A stretch of 64,000 nt of DNA from Candidatus Gracilibacteria bacterium (GCA_028687475.1 JAQUAB010000002.1:80475-144474), one strand, 5' to 3'. Shown: positions 19,913 through 30,565, counted from the stretch's first letter. The notes: generated from the letters alone by a model not told the origin. Numbers and translations: made by a program.

Positions 19913-20809
19913 CTAAAAAGTAAAATTGATAAGATCCGCGAGGAAACTATATGAGGCAAGCAGGATAAGTGTAGCGATGAATGTATTCACGATAATATTT
20001 TTTCCTTTTTTTGTGCGTTCTTCATCACCACCAGAAGTGATATAATAGTATCCGCCCCAGATGAGAAAGAATACTGCAACTGGACCAGCAAAGTAGAGTG
20101 CCAAAACAAAGAATTTTCCTGCTACTGTGGTTACATCTCTCACAAAATTGTATGATGTAATCATCGTCCCCCACAGACGCACAAAACTCAAGAAAAGAAG
20201 CCCAAGAGTTCCGTAGAGAATACGGTTTTTTGCTTTTTTGAGTTGCTCTTCATTGCCAGCAGAAGTGATCAGAGCAAAGAGTCACCAAGTAAACGTCATA
20301 ACCGCAGCACCAAATATGAATACCTGGAAAAAGAGAATAAGATTCCTCAAGAATCCATCGGTAATAGTCGTATCCCAGAAAAATCCTCCGACCGTCGAAG
20401 ACCAACTAATAGGTGTATCACCGATAACCTCAACACTTCGTGGAGTAGAAAAAAATATTTGGTAAATAATCCCTGGAATATTGATAAAAACAAAACCGAT
20501 AAGCGCGAGCATAATCTGTTTTCTTTGAGCTTTTATACGTTCTTCATTTTCTGAAAACACCACCATATACACACCAATCATCACTAGATAAATGAGCGCA
20601 AATCCTGATATGATAATTTTCGCAAGTGACAAAATCCTGAATCCAACACTCTGAGTCTGATCGATCAGATCTCAAGTTGATGAATCTATTCCTATAGAAA
20701 CATCGCCAACAACGCTGAGCTCAGATGGGAGAGTCGCCCAAGCCCCAGAAAAAATTCCCAAAGAAGCTATGGTAAATAAAGAAAGGAGAATGATATTTTT
20801 GAACCGCAT
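19913..20809 (-). CDS. Polytopic protein with two TrbC/VirB2-like helix-pair modules
   Basis: A 298-residue protein with a signal peptide (MRFKNIILLSLFTIASLGIFSGAWA). It shows successive helix pairs with similar loops: VVFSENEERIKAQRKQIML, ALITSAGNEEQLKKAKNRIL and YITSGGDEERTKKGKNII. Each loop has a G/S-x-(N/D)-E-E-x-x-K-x-(K/R) pattern, so the protein looks like three tandem pilin-like modules. Pilin-like folds of this type form type IV secretion or conjugative pili. No VirB4 or other secretion ATPase is in the window. It ends 4 bases before the next gene starts. Confidence 0.6.
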
Positions 20810-20850
20810 ATTGCGTATAGTAAAGGGAAAGTAGAAAAAATCAAGAGTTG

Positions 20851-21519
20851 TTAGGATGAGACCGTGCCAAGTTCACGCTCGAATTTATCTGCTACTTGCT
20901 GAATATATCTTCGTTTTTCTCATATGGATGCCATTTGTTCGTGTATTTTCTCTTTCTTCCGTTCGATTTCTTGAACTTCCTTCATATGTTTTTCTTCGAG
21001 TTGCCTGATCTGAAATTCACACAATTCGATTTCTTTTTGTTTCTTGGCTTTTGCCAATTCAGCATTTTCATCATTACTCAGCTCTTTGAGACCAGAGACA
21101 AGTTCTGCGAGCTTCTTACGTAGACGAGAAGAATACTTTGCTTTCTCTGAATTATTCATCGACTGAATTGGTACATCATTTATCATATTCTCATCTGTGG
21201 TACCATCAGTCTTGTCCATCATTGGAACAAATGGTTCGACAGGAATTTCTTTTGGCTCGAGAACTTCTGAAGCCGGAGAAGCAATATCTGAGACAGATGA
21301 ATCATTCGAGAAATCCAATCCTCCAATATCAAATGATAGAGGAATATCAGGAAAAGAAGCAGAAGGAATAGAAACAGTTTTCCCATCATTACTTGGATTT
21401 TTTGTATCGTTTTCTACGACCGAAAGAACCTCTGGAACTGGATCTGCAGGATGAACCGCCTCTTCTGAGACCGCCTTCACTGAATCATCCATTTTTGTGC
21501 CATTGGTATTGATTGCCAT
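20851..21519 (-). CDS. Acidic disordered protein with C-terminal coiled coil
   Basis: A 222-residue protein. Residues 1-130 are low-complexity acidic and Pro/Ser/Val-rich (EVLSVVENDTKNPSNDG). Residues about 130-215 form a strong coiled coil (KKLAELVSGLKELSNDENAELAKAKKQ and EEKHMKEVQEIERKKEKIHEQM). It has no signal peptide. TGA encodes Gly after MASI near the C-terminus. It is first in the minus-strand operon leading to the pilin-like proteins, suggesting an accessory or scaffold role (inference). Confidence 0.55.
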
Positions 21520-21701
21520 CGGTGTATTCGTATCGAGAAAAAGATTATCAAAAAGTCACATAGAAAAGGGTTTACGAATGAGTCTAGTCTAACATACTCC
21601 ATGGAAAAATGCAAAAATCAAGAAACTCTTTTTCGAAAAAAGAAAAAAGTACATATAATCAGGGCAAATACGAAAAATAAAAAATCCTAACCTCACTTCT
21701 T

Positions 21702-22043
21702 ATGTACTATCTTTTCCAATTTCTCATCTCGGCTTGAGCCATCTACTTTGTTGCACAGTCTGGGTATGTTTCTGGTATAGAAATCCAGAATGGATATACT
21801 TCCATTCTCATTTTTGCAGTCATACTTGGACTCGTGAATCTGTTCCTTGGAACACTATTGCGAATTATTGCTTTTCCGATTCGACTCATTACTCTCGGAC
21901 TTTTTTCATTCGTTATCAGTCTGATTGTCGTGAAAGTTGCTGATGAACTGGTGCCAGGCATCACTCTGAATGGTATTGTTCCCATCATTGTGATTGCACT
22001 GGTATCAGGAATTACTTCTTTCATTCTCAAACTTTTCAAATAA
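21702..22043 (+). CDS. Phage-holin-4/YvlD-family membrane protein
   Basis: A 113-residue protein with four hydrophobic helices. The family pattern (LVNLFLGTLLRIIAFPIRLITLGLFSFVI, then VPGITLNGIVPIIVIALV) is recognisable as the mycobacteriophage holin-4 superfamily/YvlD membrane proteins, most of which are chromosomal and of unclear role. One TGA encodes Gly. The stop codon is immediately followed by the ATG of the next gene (22044), so the two are translationally coupled. Confidence 0.75.
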
Positions 22044-23114
22044 ATGCCTCCTTTTCTCACCACATCGCATCCAATCATAGAGAGCATTCTCTCCGGACTT
22101 TCTATCTATCGCTGGAATACTTTTCCGAGACTCCGAGAAATCACAGCACTCGATCATCTGACGTTTGTTGCTCATATTTCCCTTCTGCTTGCCTTCACTC
22201 GAGAGGAGGAAGAGTGAGTCCAGTACGACATTTCTCTCTTATTGCGAAAAATCTTGTTTTCTGGTTTTTTCACTTTCACCTACTCTGATATCAGTTCTGA
22301 CGTGAAGTCTCGACTCCGAAATAAAAATCCAGAAATATATACAGAACTCGAGAATGCACTTTATGAACATATGAATTCTTGGGATCTGGATGCACGCATT
22401 CGGGAAGATATCTCTGCGATTCAAGAGAAATCCAAGGAAGATGAGCTCATCGCTTTCGCGAAACTCTGGGCATCATACTATGAAGTCTATAATAATTCTG
22501 TCGTCTATCCAGATGCTTATGGGAAAGTCATACGAAATATGATAGAACGGTCGAAAAATCCTGATTTCGCACCATTTCTCCCGTATCTCGACTTCGAGCC
22601 ACACAATCAGAATGACCTCGAACGGTATCTCCTCGTGATTCATCGGTTGGCATCGAGCTTCCGCTGGAATCGTTCGGTGCGAAAGTATCCTATTTCTGTT
22701 CTTTCTCACACCTATATCATCACATTTTTCACCTACTTCATCGCACGAAGAGAAGAATTCGATGAAGACACACTCGTCGATATGCTCTTGACAGCGCTCT
22801 ATCATGATGTGCCTGAAGCTATCACGGGTGATATCATCACTCCGACCAAGAAGGCGGTTCCAGGACTCGAAGAGGCTATCGAACACATCGAACACGATAT
22901 GGTCGAGGATTATCTTCTCTCATATCTCGATGGACATAGCTTCCGCGAACTCATCAAGAAGAAAATGCTGAAGCCTTGGCAAGAAAAGCATGGGAATCTC
23001 GTGAAGCAGGCGGATATCCTCTCTGCGTATCACGAAGCTCGTATGGAGGCGCCTTATAGTGAAGATTTCCAGACGGTGACAGAAAATCTGAGGAAAAAAG
23101 TCACCATCGAATAG
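22044..23114 (+). CDS. HD-domain hydrolase, YfbR-like
   Basis: A 356-residue protein. The C-terminal half holds an HD domain with H (SVLSHTYIITFF), HD (ALYHDVPEAITGDI, near 22805) and a distal Asp (VKQADILSAY). The HD-x-PE-x-x-TGD-x-x-TP motif matches YfbR-type 5'-deoxynucleotidases. The N-terminal half (LDHLTFVAHISLLLAFTREEEEG) looks like a second, degenerate copy of the fold. It may hydrolyse deoxynucleoside monophosphates. It starts right at the end of the holin-4-like gene. Confidence 0.75.
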
Positions 23115-23118
23115 ATTC

Positions 23119-23170
23119 TTGCAAAAATTCACAAGAAAAGCTATGATAGAAATATCGTAGCTTTTTGTTT
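23119..23170 (+). promoter_or_regulatory. Dispersed promoter/hairpin repeat, copy 2
   Basis: TTGCAA (23119), a 17-base spacer and TATGAT (23142-23147) form a good sigma70 promoter. The same bases form a stem GCTATGAT / ATCGTAGC (apart from a G-T pair) followed by T5. The next gene's ATG comes at 23171. It begins 4 bases after the HD gene stop. It can serve as terminator for the HD gene and promoter for the next. Confidence 0.65.
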
Positions 23171-24181
23171 ATGGAAAGTATTTTCTTAATTCCTGAAGAA
23201 AGAGAATCTTTGAATCACAGAGGTTTTTTGATAAAATCTACAAATTCGATAAAGAGTATTTTCAAGATTTGGCTAAGAATATGATCGAATTTTGGTATAA
23301 TGGTTATTTTTTCATGTCTTGCCTACATTGGTATTACAGGAATTATTTATTGATTACTTGGAATAAATGCATGAAACATTGAACTCTCTGTTTTAAAATA
23401 TGGAGTTATTCCAGTCACGGGAATTATATCCATATTTATGGTTGCAAGAAGTTGGTTTACAGTACTTTTCAATAAAAAGCGTTTCTTATACGAGGAAAGT
23501 AGCAATTATTACACAATATGAATGAATGGAAAAACGGAAATCGCCACATATCCAGATATTATAAATACTAACTTTTCTCAAGCAGAATCATCTTCTATAT
23601 TTATAATATATAGTATCTTCCCATTTGTTGTCTTTCCTCAAGAAAGCTGATTATTCCTTATATTCGTAGTCCTTCTGACATTCATTGTTCAGATCGTTAT
23701 TCAATATTCACATCCCCTCTACGCCTTCTGAAACATCTGAGAAAAGATTCAGAAGCTCACTCCAGAAATAGAATCACAGAGTAAGTTGATTCAGTTGGAA
23801 TTTCAGAAAGATCAGAATTTCTCAGTATTGCATTCTGGATTCGAGAAGCTTTCTGAGACATTTTCTCGGATTGGAGAACTCGTATTGAAGCTCGAGGGAA
23901 TTGAGAAGAAGGCAAATAAAGGAAATCTTTTTGATTCTGAGAAGTATATTGGTTCTCTTCGTACAGATATTGTGACACCACTGGTGGAACTGAAGAAGTT
24001 TCTGGAATCGCAAAGAGAAGAGCTTCTCCAATCACAGAAAGAACTCTCGAAAGTCATAGTCGGAGAATCGAGTGAATTCAGTGGAAATAGAGACCTCGCG
24101 ACAAAACGAGGAGAAGAGATATTGAGAGAATTGGATGGAAATATCTCCAAACTCGGAGAAATGATCGGGAAGATAGGGTAA
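23171..24181 (+). CDS. Membrane-anchored coiled-coil protein, paralog A1
   Basis: A 336-residue protein. The N-terminal half holds four hydrophobic segments (about residues 33-62, 74-92, 140-160 and 163-185), with many glycines written TGA. From HPLYAFGNIGEKIQK (about residue 180) onward it is helical and coiled-coil. This C-terminal half (about 155 residues) is nearly identical to that of the gene at 25018, whereas the N-terminal halves are unrelated. The function is unknown. The architecture suggests a conserved cytoplasmic interaction module attached to exchangeable membrane or sensor parts. Confidence 0.6.
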
Positions 24182-24223
24182 GAAGATATTTTGTATTTTT
24201 CCAATTCCCTATATAATACCAAC

Positions 24224-24964
24224 ATGCAATTCCCTCCCATTACTGAACTTCTCGCGAAAATCGATGTCCTCATGGAAGATATCCATTCTATGAAGCCTCT
24301 TTCGACATGAGAACTCAGAGAGCTCCAGAAGAGTCTCCGTGTGATGGAAGTCTATAATTCGAATGCCATAGAAGGAAATACTCTCACACTCGGAGAAACG
24401 AAGCTCGTTATCGAGGATGGGATCACTATCGGAGGGAAATCTATACGAGAAATGCATGAAGCAGAGAACCTCGCAAAAGCTATTGATGAGATAATCACTC
24501 ACCATGGAAATATCACAGAAAAAACGATTCTGACACTTCATGAACTTATCATGAAGAATATCGATGATGAGAATGCTGGGGTATATAGGAAAATCCAAGT
24601 ATTCATATCATGAGACGAATCAAAACCTCCAAAATCGGACGAAGTTCAGAGACTTATGGATGAACTTCTTGATTGGTACAATACTCACGGAGATATTCAT
24701 CCTGCACTCCTTGCGAGTGAATTCCACTACCGCTTCGTGAAGATTCATCCATTTGTCGATGGGAATGGTCGAACCGCACGACTTCTTGCGAACATGATTC
24801 TCATGAGTCGCGGATATCCGATGATAGTACTTCCCGTTGTTCGTCGTATGGACTATATCACTTCCCTTCATTCTCTCACAGGAAGCCTTGAGATATTCCA
24901 GAATTTCTATGCAGATATTGTGCATGAGAATCTCAGAGACTACATGCGGATGATACAATCCTAA
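24224..24964 (+). CDS. Fic-domain protein (AMP-transferase family)
   Basis: A 246-residue Fic protein. The catalytic motif is HPFVDGNGRTARLLAN (about residues 177-192), with the active His, acidic residue and anion-hole GNGR. The autoinhibitory (S/T)xxxE(G/N) motif is present near the N-terminus in YNSNAIEGNT (about residues 44-53), so the enzyme is probably self-inhibited. Fic enzymes usually transfer AMP to Ser, Thr or Tyr of target proteins. A TATAAT at 24212-24217 lies only 6 bases before the ATG, which suggests a leaderless mRNA. The gene sits between paralogs A1 and A2. Confidence 0.92.
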
Positions 24965-25017
24965 TTTGCAAAAATTCACAAGAAAAGCTATGATAGAAAT
25001 ATTATAGCTTTTTGTTT
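24965..25017 (+). promoter_or_regulatory. Dispersed promoter/hairpin repeat, copy 3
   Basis: Identical to copy 2 apart from two or three bases: TTGCAA, 17 bases, TATGAT, then T5 and the ATG at 25018. It starts right after the Fic stop codon. Its stem is weaker (ATTATAGC), which favours promoter over terminator use. Confidence 0.65.
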
Positions 25018-26097
25018 ATGGAAAATACGGAACTGACATCTGAGGAGAGACAAGAATTGGAAAAAAGAGGATTCCTCACTAAAAAGAGAATGGATTTGAT
25101 GTGCGTCTTTTCCAGTATAATAATACTTACTGAATTTATATTTATAATATGTGCAGCTGGTATTTCTTTTTGATCATTTATTGCACCACTGCTATGGATC
25201 TGAAAAGAGGTGTCCTATACTAATCCCATGGTCAATATATTTCTATCAATCTTGTTTTGAATTATTCTAATATTTTTGACATACCAATTGTTTCCATCTA
25301 TAAAAAGCGAATTCCAAAAAATAATAAACTCACTCCTCGTTGGAAGGCTATTTTATACTGCAGATGGATTAATTGCCTTTCATAATAAATATAAAATAAA
25401 TAATCCATTGATTATGAAAAGAATAAAGAACACCTGTTCAAATAATGATGATATACGACGTAATGTGGTTACTATTTTAACATTCATCTTCATATTCTTC
25501 ATTGCACTACTATCACTTTTTCTTTATCTTAACTGAATATATAGTCAATATTATTTAGTTTTTCTAATAGTTTTAGTGGTACCCTACCTTCTCATTGCAA
25601 TAGTATTAATTAGCTCATCATACTTCAATCCCCTCTACGCTTTCTGAAACATCTGAGAGAAAATCCAGAAATTCACTCCAGAAATAGAATCACAGAGTAA
25701 AATTATCCAATCAGAATTCGAGAAAGATCAGAATTTCTCCGTTTTACATTCTGGATTCGAGAAGCTTTCTACGACATTTTCGGAGATTGGAGAACTCGTA
25801 TTGAAGCTCGAAAGAGTCGAGAAGAAAGCAAATAAAGGAAATCTTTTCGATTCTGAGAAGTATATTAGTTCTCTTCGTACAGATATTGTGACACCACTGG
25901 TGGAACTGAAGAAGTTTCTCGAAGAACAGAGAGAAGAGCTTCTCCAATCACAAAAAGAACTCACAAAAGTTATAGTCGGAGAATCAAGTGAACTTACAGG
26001 AAATAGAGAACTCGCTACCAGACGAGGAGAAGAGGTATTGAGAGAATTGGATGGAAATATTGAAAGATTGGATATAATGATCACCAAAATAGTATAA
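25018..26097 (+). CDS. Membrane-anchored coiled-coil protein, paralog A2
   Basis: A 359-residue protein with four transmembrane segments (near residues 24-60, 64-88, 155-178 and 183-205). The C-terminal helical domain begins NPLYAFGNIGEKIQK and is almost the same as in the gene at 23171. The N-terminal half shows no similarity to A1. Glycines in both shared and unique parts are partly TGA. Its leader is the same promoter repeat as in A1, so repeat plus gene seems to have been duplicated as a unit around the fic gene. Confidence 0.6.
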
Positions 26098-26101
26098 ATC
26101 T

Positions 26102-26626
26102 ATGATGACTCAATACTTCGCTTCTCTCTATGCACAACTTCTCCGCAGGAAACTCCAGAAGATGCGACTGCATTTTTCCCGAGAATTTGATACATTCCAG
26201 ACGGTATTTCAGAGAGAATGATTTTCACGAAATACCGAAAAACACCTTGATACTATTTCTATAATATTTTCCCAAATCTTCTCTAGAGCCCAAAAAATCG
26301 AGAAACTCGAAACGAAAATAGGAAAAGAAAGTGCTACCGAGGAGAATGATTATATTCTATCTTTATATCGTGATATTTTTTCACTTCTCACAACAATTCG
26401 CTGAGTTCTCACAGAGAGATATAATTCCCTTCGCAAAGGAGAGTATTCACTCAATGCTATCAAAAAATCAACTGTATCAGGAAAAGATCTCATCGATCTC
26501 GAACGAGTAATTAACTACACACTCGAAGAAAACATAAAACGTGCTCTCGATAAGACAGAGAAAAACATTTCTATCCTTCAGGAGGAATGTCAGAAATATG
26601 GGTTAGATTTTTTGGTGTCTCCGTAG
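26102..26626 (+). CDS. Helical protein of unknown function
   Basis: A 174-residue soluble all-helical protein (for example FSRAQKIEKLETKIGKES and LIDLERVINYTLEENIKRALDKTEKNI). It has two TGA glycines and no recognised motif. It starts 4 bases after the A2 stop codon, so it is likely co-transcribed with A2 and may be its partner. Confidence 0.5.
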
Positions 26627-26693
26627 CAAGTACTGATTTGTATTTCTCTTATTTTTCATATAATCAAGGGAATATCTCTTCCCTACTATTCCC

Positions 26694-27899
26694 ATGTTGA
26701 CACGAACCCAGGAACGAACAACACAGAAAAATACAGAAATCATAGAACAAAAAGTGAACGAACGTGGCTTTTATCTCTATGAATGGATTTCCCAGGAAGA
26801 ACTCCGCATGACACTTGATAGTGATTATCTCAAAACCGTCAGAGTTTCTAGCATTCCTCTGGCTATTATAGTGGCAATTGTGGGATTCATTGGATTTGCT
26901 GGTGGGATTCTCGGAACAATTCTCGCTGTTCTTGGAGTACTTGGGATTTTCTACCTGATTGTCTCTGTAATACTCTTTATTCGATTCATCGGAAAATCTT
27001 ATCTCTATACTCGCGGTGCGAATGTCGTCATCACCGATAATCACTATATCCAATGAGGAAAAATCCTCGAAAAAAACGATATAGAAAATATTCGCAATAG
27101 CTTCACACGATACGAAGATACCTTCCATGAGAAGTTTCTAGGAGAGTCTGGACTTGCAGAAAAGAAGGAGCTCGAGAAAAAGGCACTTTTCGATAATCTC
27201 AAAGAAGTTGCCATGGGTGGAGGAAAAATACTTGAAAATGTCGGACGTTCTCGTGATTCTGGTGGGATAGTTCTCGTGATTCTTGTTGCTGGATTCTTGT
27301 ATAGTTTCATGATGGGTGCTGTCTATTTTATCGGTATTTTCTTTATCGCGATATTTGGCAATATATTTTCTTGGCTTGCTAATAAGTATCTCCTGGCAAC
27401 GAGCAATACGGAACATACGATTCAGACGCTTTTCGGAGAAATCGATGAGAGTGCACAGAAAATCGAAATAGAAAAAGAAAATACCATCAATCTCCTCGAT
27501 GAGGCTTCACAGAATGCATGGCAAGAAAATCTTCTCGGGAAGATAAATGAGTCTACGAAACTCCTCGGAGAAATCGCGGGCGATGCCACGAGCGATACTG
27601 TGAAACTTCGCAATATACTCGAACAATCAAAATACAAGGATATTTTCAACTTCGTGAAATATGGAAACTGGGTAAAGAGACAAATCCTCGAACCAATCGA
27701 ATCGATACTTTTGCTTCTTGAGACCAATCATGCTACAATCGAGAAAACCATTATTTCTCTCGATGCTCAGATCTCTGAGACATCAGATCCATCACTCCAG
27801 AAACCACTCGAACTGCAAAAAGAAAGACTTATACTCCAGAAAGAAAGTTTCGAACGAGTAATAGGAATGCTCGAGGGATATAAAGGGAAACTCATCTAA
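26694..27899 (+). CDS. Four-helix membrane protein with long coiled-coil tail
   Basis: A 401-residue protein. The first hydrophobic pair lies at about residues 45-98 (Gly-rich, ATT/GGI pattern) and is followed by a cytoplasmic PH-like segment (SYLYTRGANVVITDNHYIQGGKILEKNDIENI). A second pair spans about 183-230, and a helical coiled-coil tail of about 170 residues follows. The PH-like piece resembles those at 3095 and 8569. The gene lies in the same strand and cluster as the A-type paralogs. The function is unknown. Confidence 0.55.
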
Positions 27900-27905
27900 C
27901 ACTCT

Positions 27906-28328
27906 ATGTGAATTATTTCTTGGTACATATTCGTGATTTGGTTTTTCTGAGGATTATGAATTTCAGTGAGTATACTATTTCTTGGTGTATTCGGATTCTA
28001 TTCGCTTTGATGGAATATTCCGATTTGATGGATTTGTCTTATACTCATTCCGATGACATTTCCATGAATATACATAACTTGGAAATCATTGAACTTTGCT
28101 CGTACACTTCTTTTAGAAGAAATGAAAAAATCACCTAAAGATATATTTTTCATCAATATTGGATTTATAGGGAGTGCCGTAATACTCTATAAGCTTGTTG
28201 TTGATTTCATACCAACAATACAGACTCTTCCATTTGTAGATACAATATTTATTGGCGGAATTATAGTTCTGTTAATGTTTAAGATTCTTTTTTCTTTGTT
28301 TATTTCAAAATACAAACTTAATCAATAA
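27906..28328 (+). CDS. Small four-helix membrane protein
   Basis: A 140-residue protein starting ATG TGA (Met-Gly). Its N-terminal half is very rich in TGA: nine TGA codons in the first 60 residues, all within hydrophobic helices. Four transmembrane helices are predicted. It precedes the AAA+ ATPase by 4 bases and is probably its operon partner, perhaps a membrane anchor (inference). Confidence 0.5.
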
Positions 28329-28332
28329 AAAC

Positions 28333-29643
28333 ATGCCTTCAAAAGACACCGGTTTCGACGCTTTCTTCGAAGCAATCACTACTTCCCCAGAATTCAAATC
28401 CGCAGTCACAAAAGACTGGAAATGAGATTCCATGGAAGCCCTTGAAGCCTCACTTCGTAGTATGCAATCATGAGTTGACAAGGCTGCTGATATGATGAAG
28501 GAATTTGAAGCAACATACAACACTCCAGAAGCGCAAGCCGCAGCGATGAATTCAGCACAAAATCCACCAAAAACTGGAAATCCGAAAGATGACGAACAAG
28601 TCTCAGCTATAGAGGTTCAGCACTTTGTGAAAAAAGAAGGAAAACCATGGGGATTCGAAGCAGTTGCTGGGATGGATAACCTAAAGGAAGAACTCAAGAA
28701 TAGCTTCATCAAACCACTGAAATTCAAGTTTCTCATAGAGAAACTACGAAAAGAGGAGGATGCTCGTGATGTCATTCCTGCGAATGCAGGAATCCAGAAA
28801 ACAGAAATACTAGATTCCGTGACAAGCACGGAATGACAGAAACAACAAGAACTCCTCCTCAAGCTCTACACCGAATATGAGAAATTCAAGATTTCCATCC
28901 CGACAGGAATGCTTTTTTATGGACCTCCAGGAACAGGAAAAACCTTCATCACCAAAAAACTCGCTGAAGAACTCGGATGCGGATTCGTCGCGAAAAATAT
29001 GGGAGAATTCGGTTCATCATATCTCCATCAGACAACCAAGAATATCAAAGATTTCTTCGCGGGAGCCAAGAAAGCGGCAGAAAATGAACCGATTATTCTT
29101 TTTCTTGACGAGATTGATTCGCTCGTATCTGCACGTACCGACCGCGTCGATGCGAACAAAGCGGAAGAGATTTCACAATTTCTCCAGGAATTCAATGCAC
29201 TCGAAACAGCACCGAATCTGATTGTAATAGCCGCAACCAATCGTCCTGACCATCTCGATCCCGCAATTCTCCGATCTGGTCGCCTCGATAAAAAAATCTA
29301 TATCGGACCTCCTGATGAAATCGCGAGAAAAGAGCTCTTCAAAATGTATATAGAGAGAATGGGTCGCCCGCATGAGAAGCTCGACTATGATGAGCTCGCA
29401 AAAATCTCTGATGGATACGTCTCAGCGGATATCGAAGCCATCTGTGACGAAGTTGCTCGTGATGCATCGAGAAATCTCCTCGATCTCGTCGATGAAGCAG
29501 AAAATGGAAAACTCACTAATGAGCTCCTCGAATGAAATAAAATCACCATGAATTCTCTCCGAAAAACACTTGCAGAAACTCCATCTTCACTCAAGATGGT
29601 GGATATGAGTGTGTATGAGAGTTGGCTCGAGAAAACAAGGTAA
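28333..29643 (+). CDS. AAA+ ATPase (FtsH/VPS4/ATAD1-like), no protease domain
   Basis: A 436-residue ATPase. The helical N-terminal region (1-110) precedes WGFEAVAGMDNLKEEL, then the AAA+ core. Walker A is GPPGTGKT (about 196-203), Walker B is ILFLDEID, sensor 1 is IAATNRPDHLDPAIL and the Arg finger is RSGRLDKKI. The C-terminal lid (GYVSADIEAICDEVARDA) is typical of classical meiotic/FtsH-clade AAA proteins. No zinc protease motif follows, so it probably acts as an unfoldase or disaggregase, possibly on membrane proteins. Between residues about 147 and 169 it carries a translated palindromic repeat. Confidence 0.88.
28771..28837. mobile_element. REPIN-like double-hairpin element inserted in frame
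   Basis: A 67-bp unit bounded by inverted GTCATTCC / GGAATGAC. It contains two hairpins (CCTGC-GAAT-GCAGG and CCGTG-ACAAG-CACGG) around a short A-rich spacer. This is the layout of short non-autonomous palindromic repeats spread by RAYT-type transposases. Here it lies inside the AAA+ gene, translated as VIPANAGIQ...TSTEG, and the frame is preserved only because its TGA is read as Gly. Confidence 0.8.
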
Positions 29644-29650
29644 ATAAAAT

Positions 29651-30337
29651 ATGCTACAAAATTATAACATTCAAAAACATATTCAAGATATCAAAAGTGA
29701 TATTGCTGCACAAGTGAACATCGAGATGCCACGATCTTTTATGGAATCATTTTTCATAGTAACCTTATCAGAAATAGTTCTTACTTTTGCTTATTATACT
29801 ACCATATATGAAGACCCTTTCTCTATCATGAGCCCCACAATGATAGTTATAATTATTACTGGAATCATGCTTTTGAATATCATGATGATAACATGTTATA
29901 GATTTCTCAAAGGGAAAATACTCTCTTTACCTGATAGACTCAATCGAGAAATAGAGAATGTTACAAAAGATCTTGAAGCCATATAGACAATAAATGAAAT
30001 ATTGATACGTAATTATGTCATATACGCTACTATTAAGAAAATTATACTCTATAAGAAGTTGCTAAAACTTGCTTCAAATACACATATTCAGAAATCTTTC
30101 ATACATTTATCAACCGAAATCAATAAGCTCCAACTCTCATCGCTTATAAACCTCCGTTCCGACCTCCAGCTTCGCCTCGAAGAACAGCAGAAAACTCTCG
30201 AACAAGCCAAGTCTGAAGTCGAGCAAAATATTCACTGAACTATTGAACTCGAACAAATTTCTGAACTTCAACAGGCTCGGCTTGATAAGCAGATAGAACA
30301 GTTCGAGGAATTACAGAGAGTGCTCGTGAAGGTGTAA
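29651..30337 (+). pseudogene. Membrane-anchored coiled-coil protein, paralog B1, interrupted by TAG
   Basis: Residues 1-111 (29651-29986) encode two transmembrane helices and a start of helix (RLNREIENVTKDLEAI), ending at TAG 29984-29986. The same frame then continues without any ATG to TAA 30335-30337 and ends in a coiled coil whose last 179 bp are identical to the gene at 30907. The combined length (228 codons) matches the intact paralog B2 (236). It is best read as one gene broken by an amber codon. A TTG at 30002 could restart the C-terminal part. Confidence 0.6.
30152..30330 (+). repeat. 179-bp identical block, copy 1
   Basis: Encodes the conserved coiled coil (NLRSDLQLRLEEQQKTLEQ and on). 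It is base-for-base identical to 31429-31607, including one TGA glycine, which suggests recent duplication or gene conversion. Confidence 0.9.
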
Positions 30338-30370
30338 TTGACTTTCTAAAAATAGAGATATAATTCCATC

Positions 30371-30565
30371 ATGACTAGCGTAATTATCGATAACATTCCT
30401 GAAACGAAGAAAGCAGAATATCAAGATTTCTTTCGTACACTTGTACGTGAATACAATCTAGATGAACTCGAAGACCATCTGTTTGGTCTTCATATCGCGA
30501 AAAATGGAGAAACCTCTTATCCAATTTCTGAGCTCAAGGCAAAATATGAAAGTCAGATATCATAG
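30371..30565 (+). CDS. Putative antitoxin of RelBE-like module
   Basis: A 64-residue acidic protein (MTSVIIDNIPETKKAEY, later YPISELKAKYESQIS). The C-terminus resembles the 'GE-x-x-S-x-E-E-x-K' ends of short antitoxins. The 3' end overlaps the ATG of a RelE-like frame by 20 bases, the usual arrangement. It is intact, unlike its toxin. Confidence 0.6.
   Translation: MTSVIIDNIPETKKAEYQDFFRTLVREYNLDELEDHLFGLHIAKNGETSYPISELKAKYESQIS

Noticed and set aside
24224..24964. Doc-type phage toxin
   Set aside because: The protein is longer than Doc and carries the Fic HPF-x-x-GNGR motif with its own inhibitory helix; it was kept as Fic.
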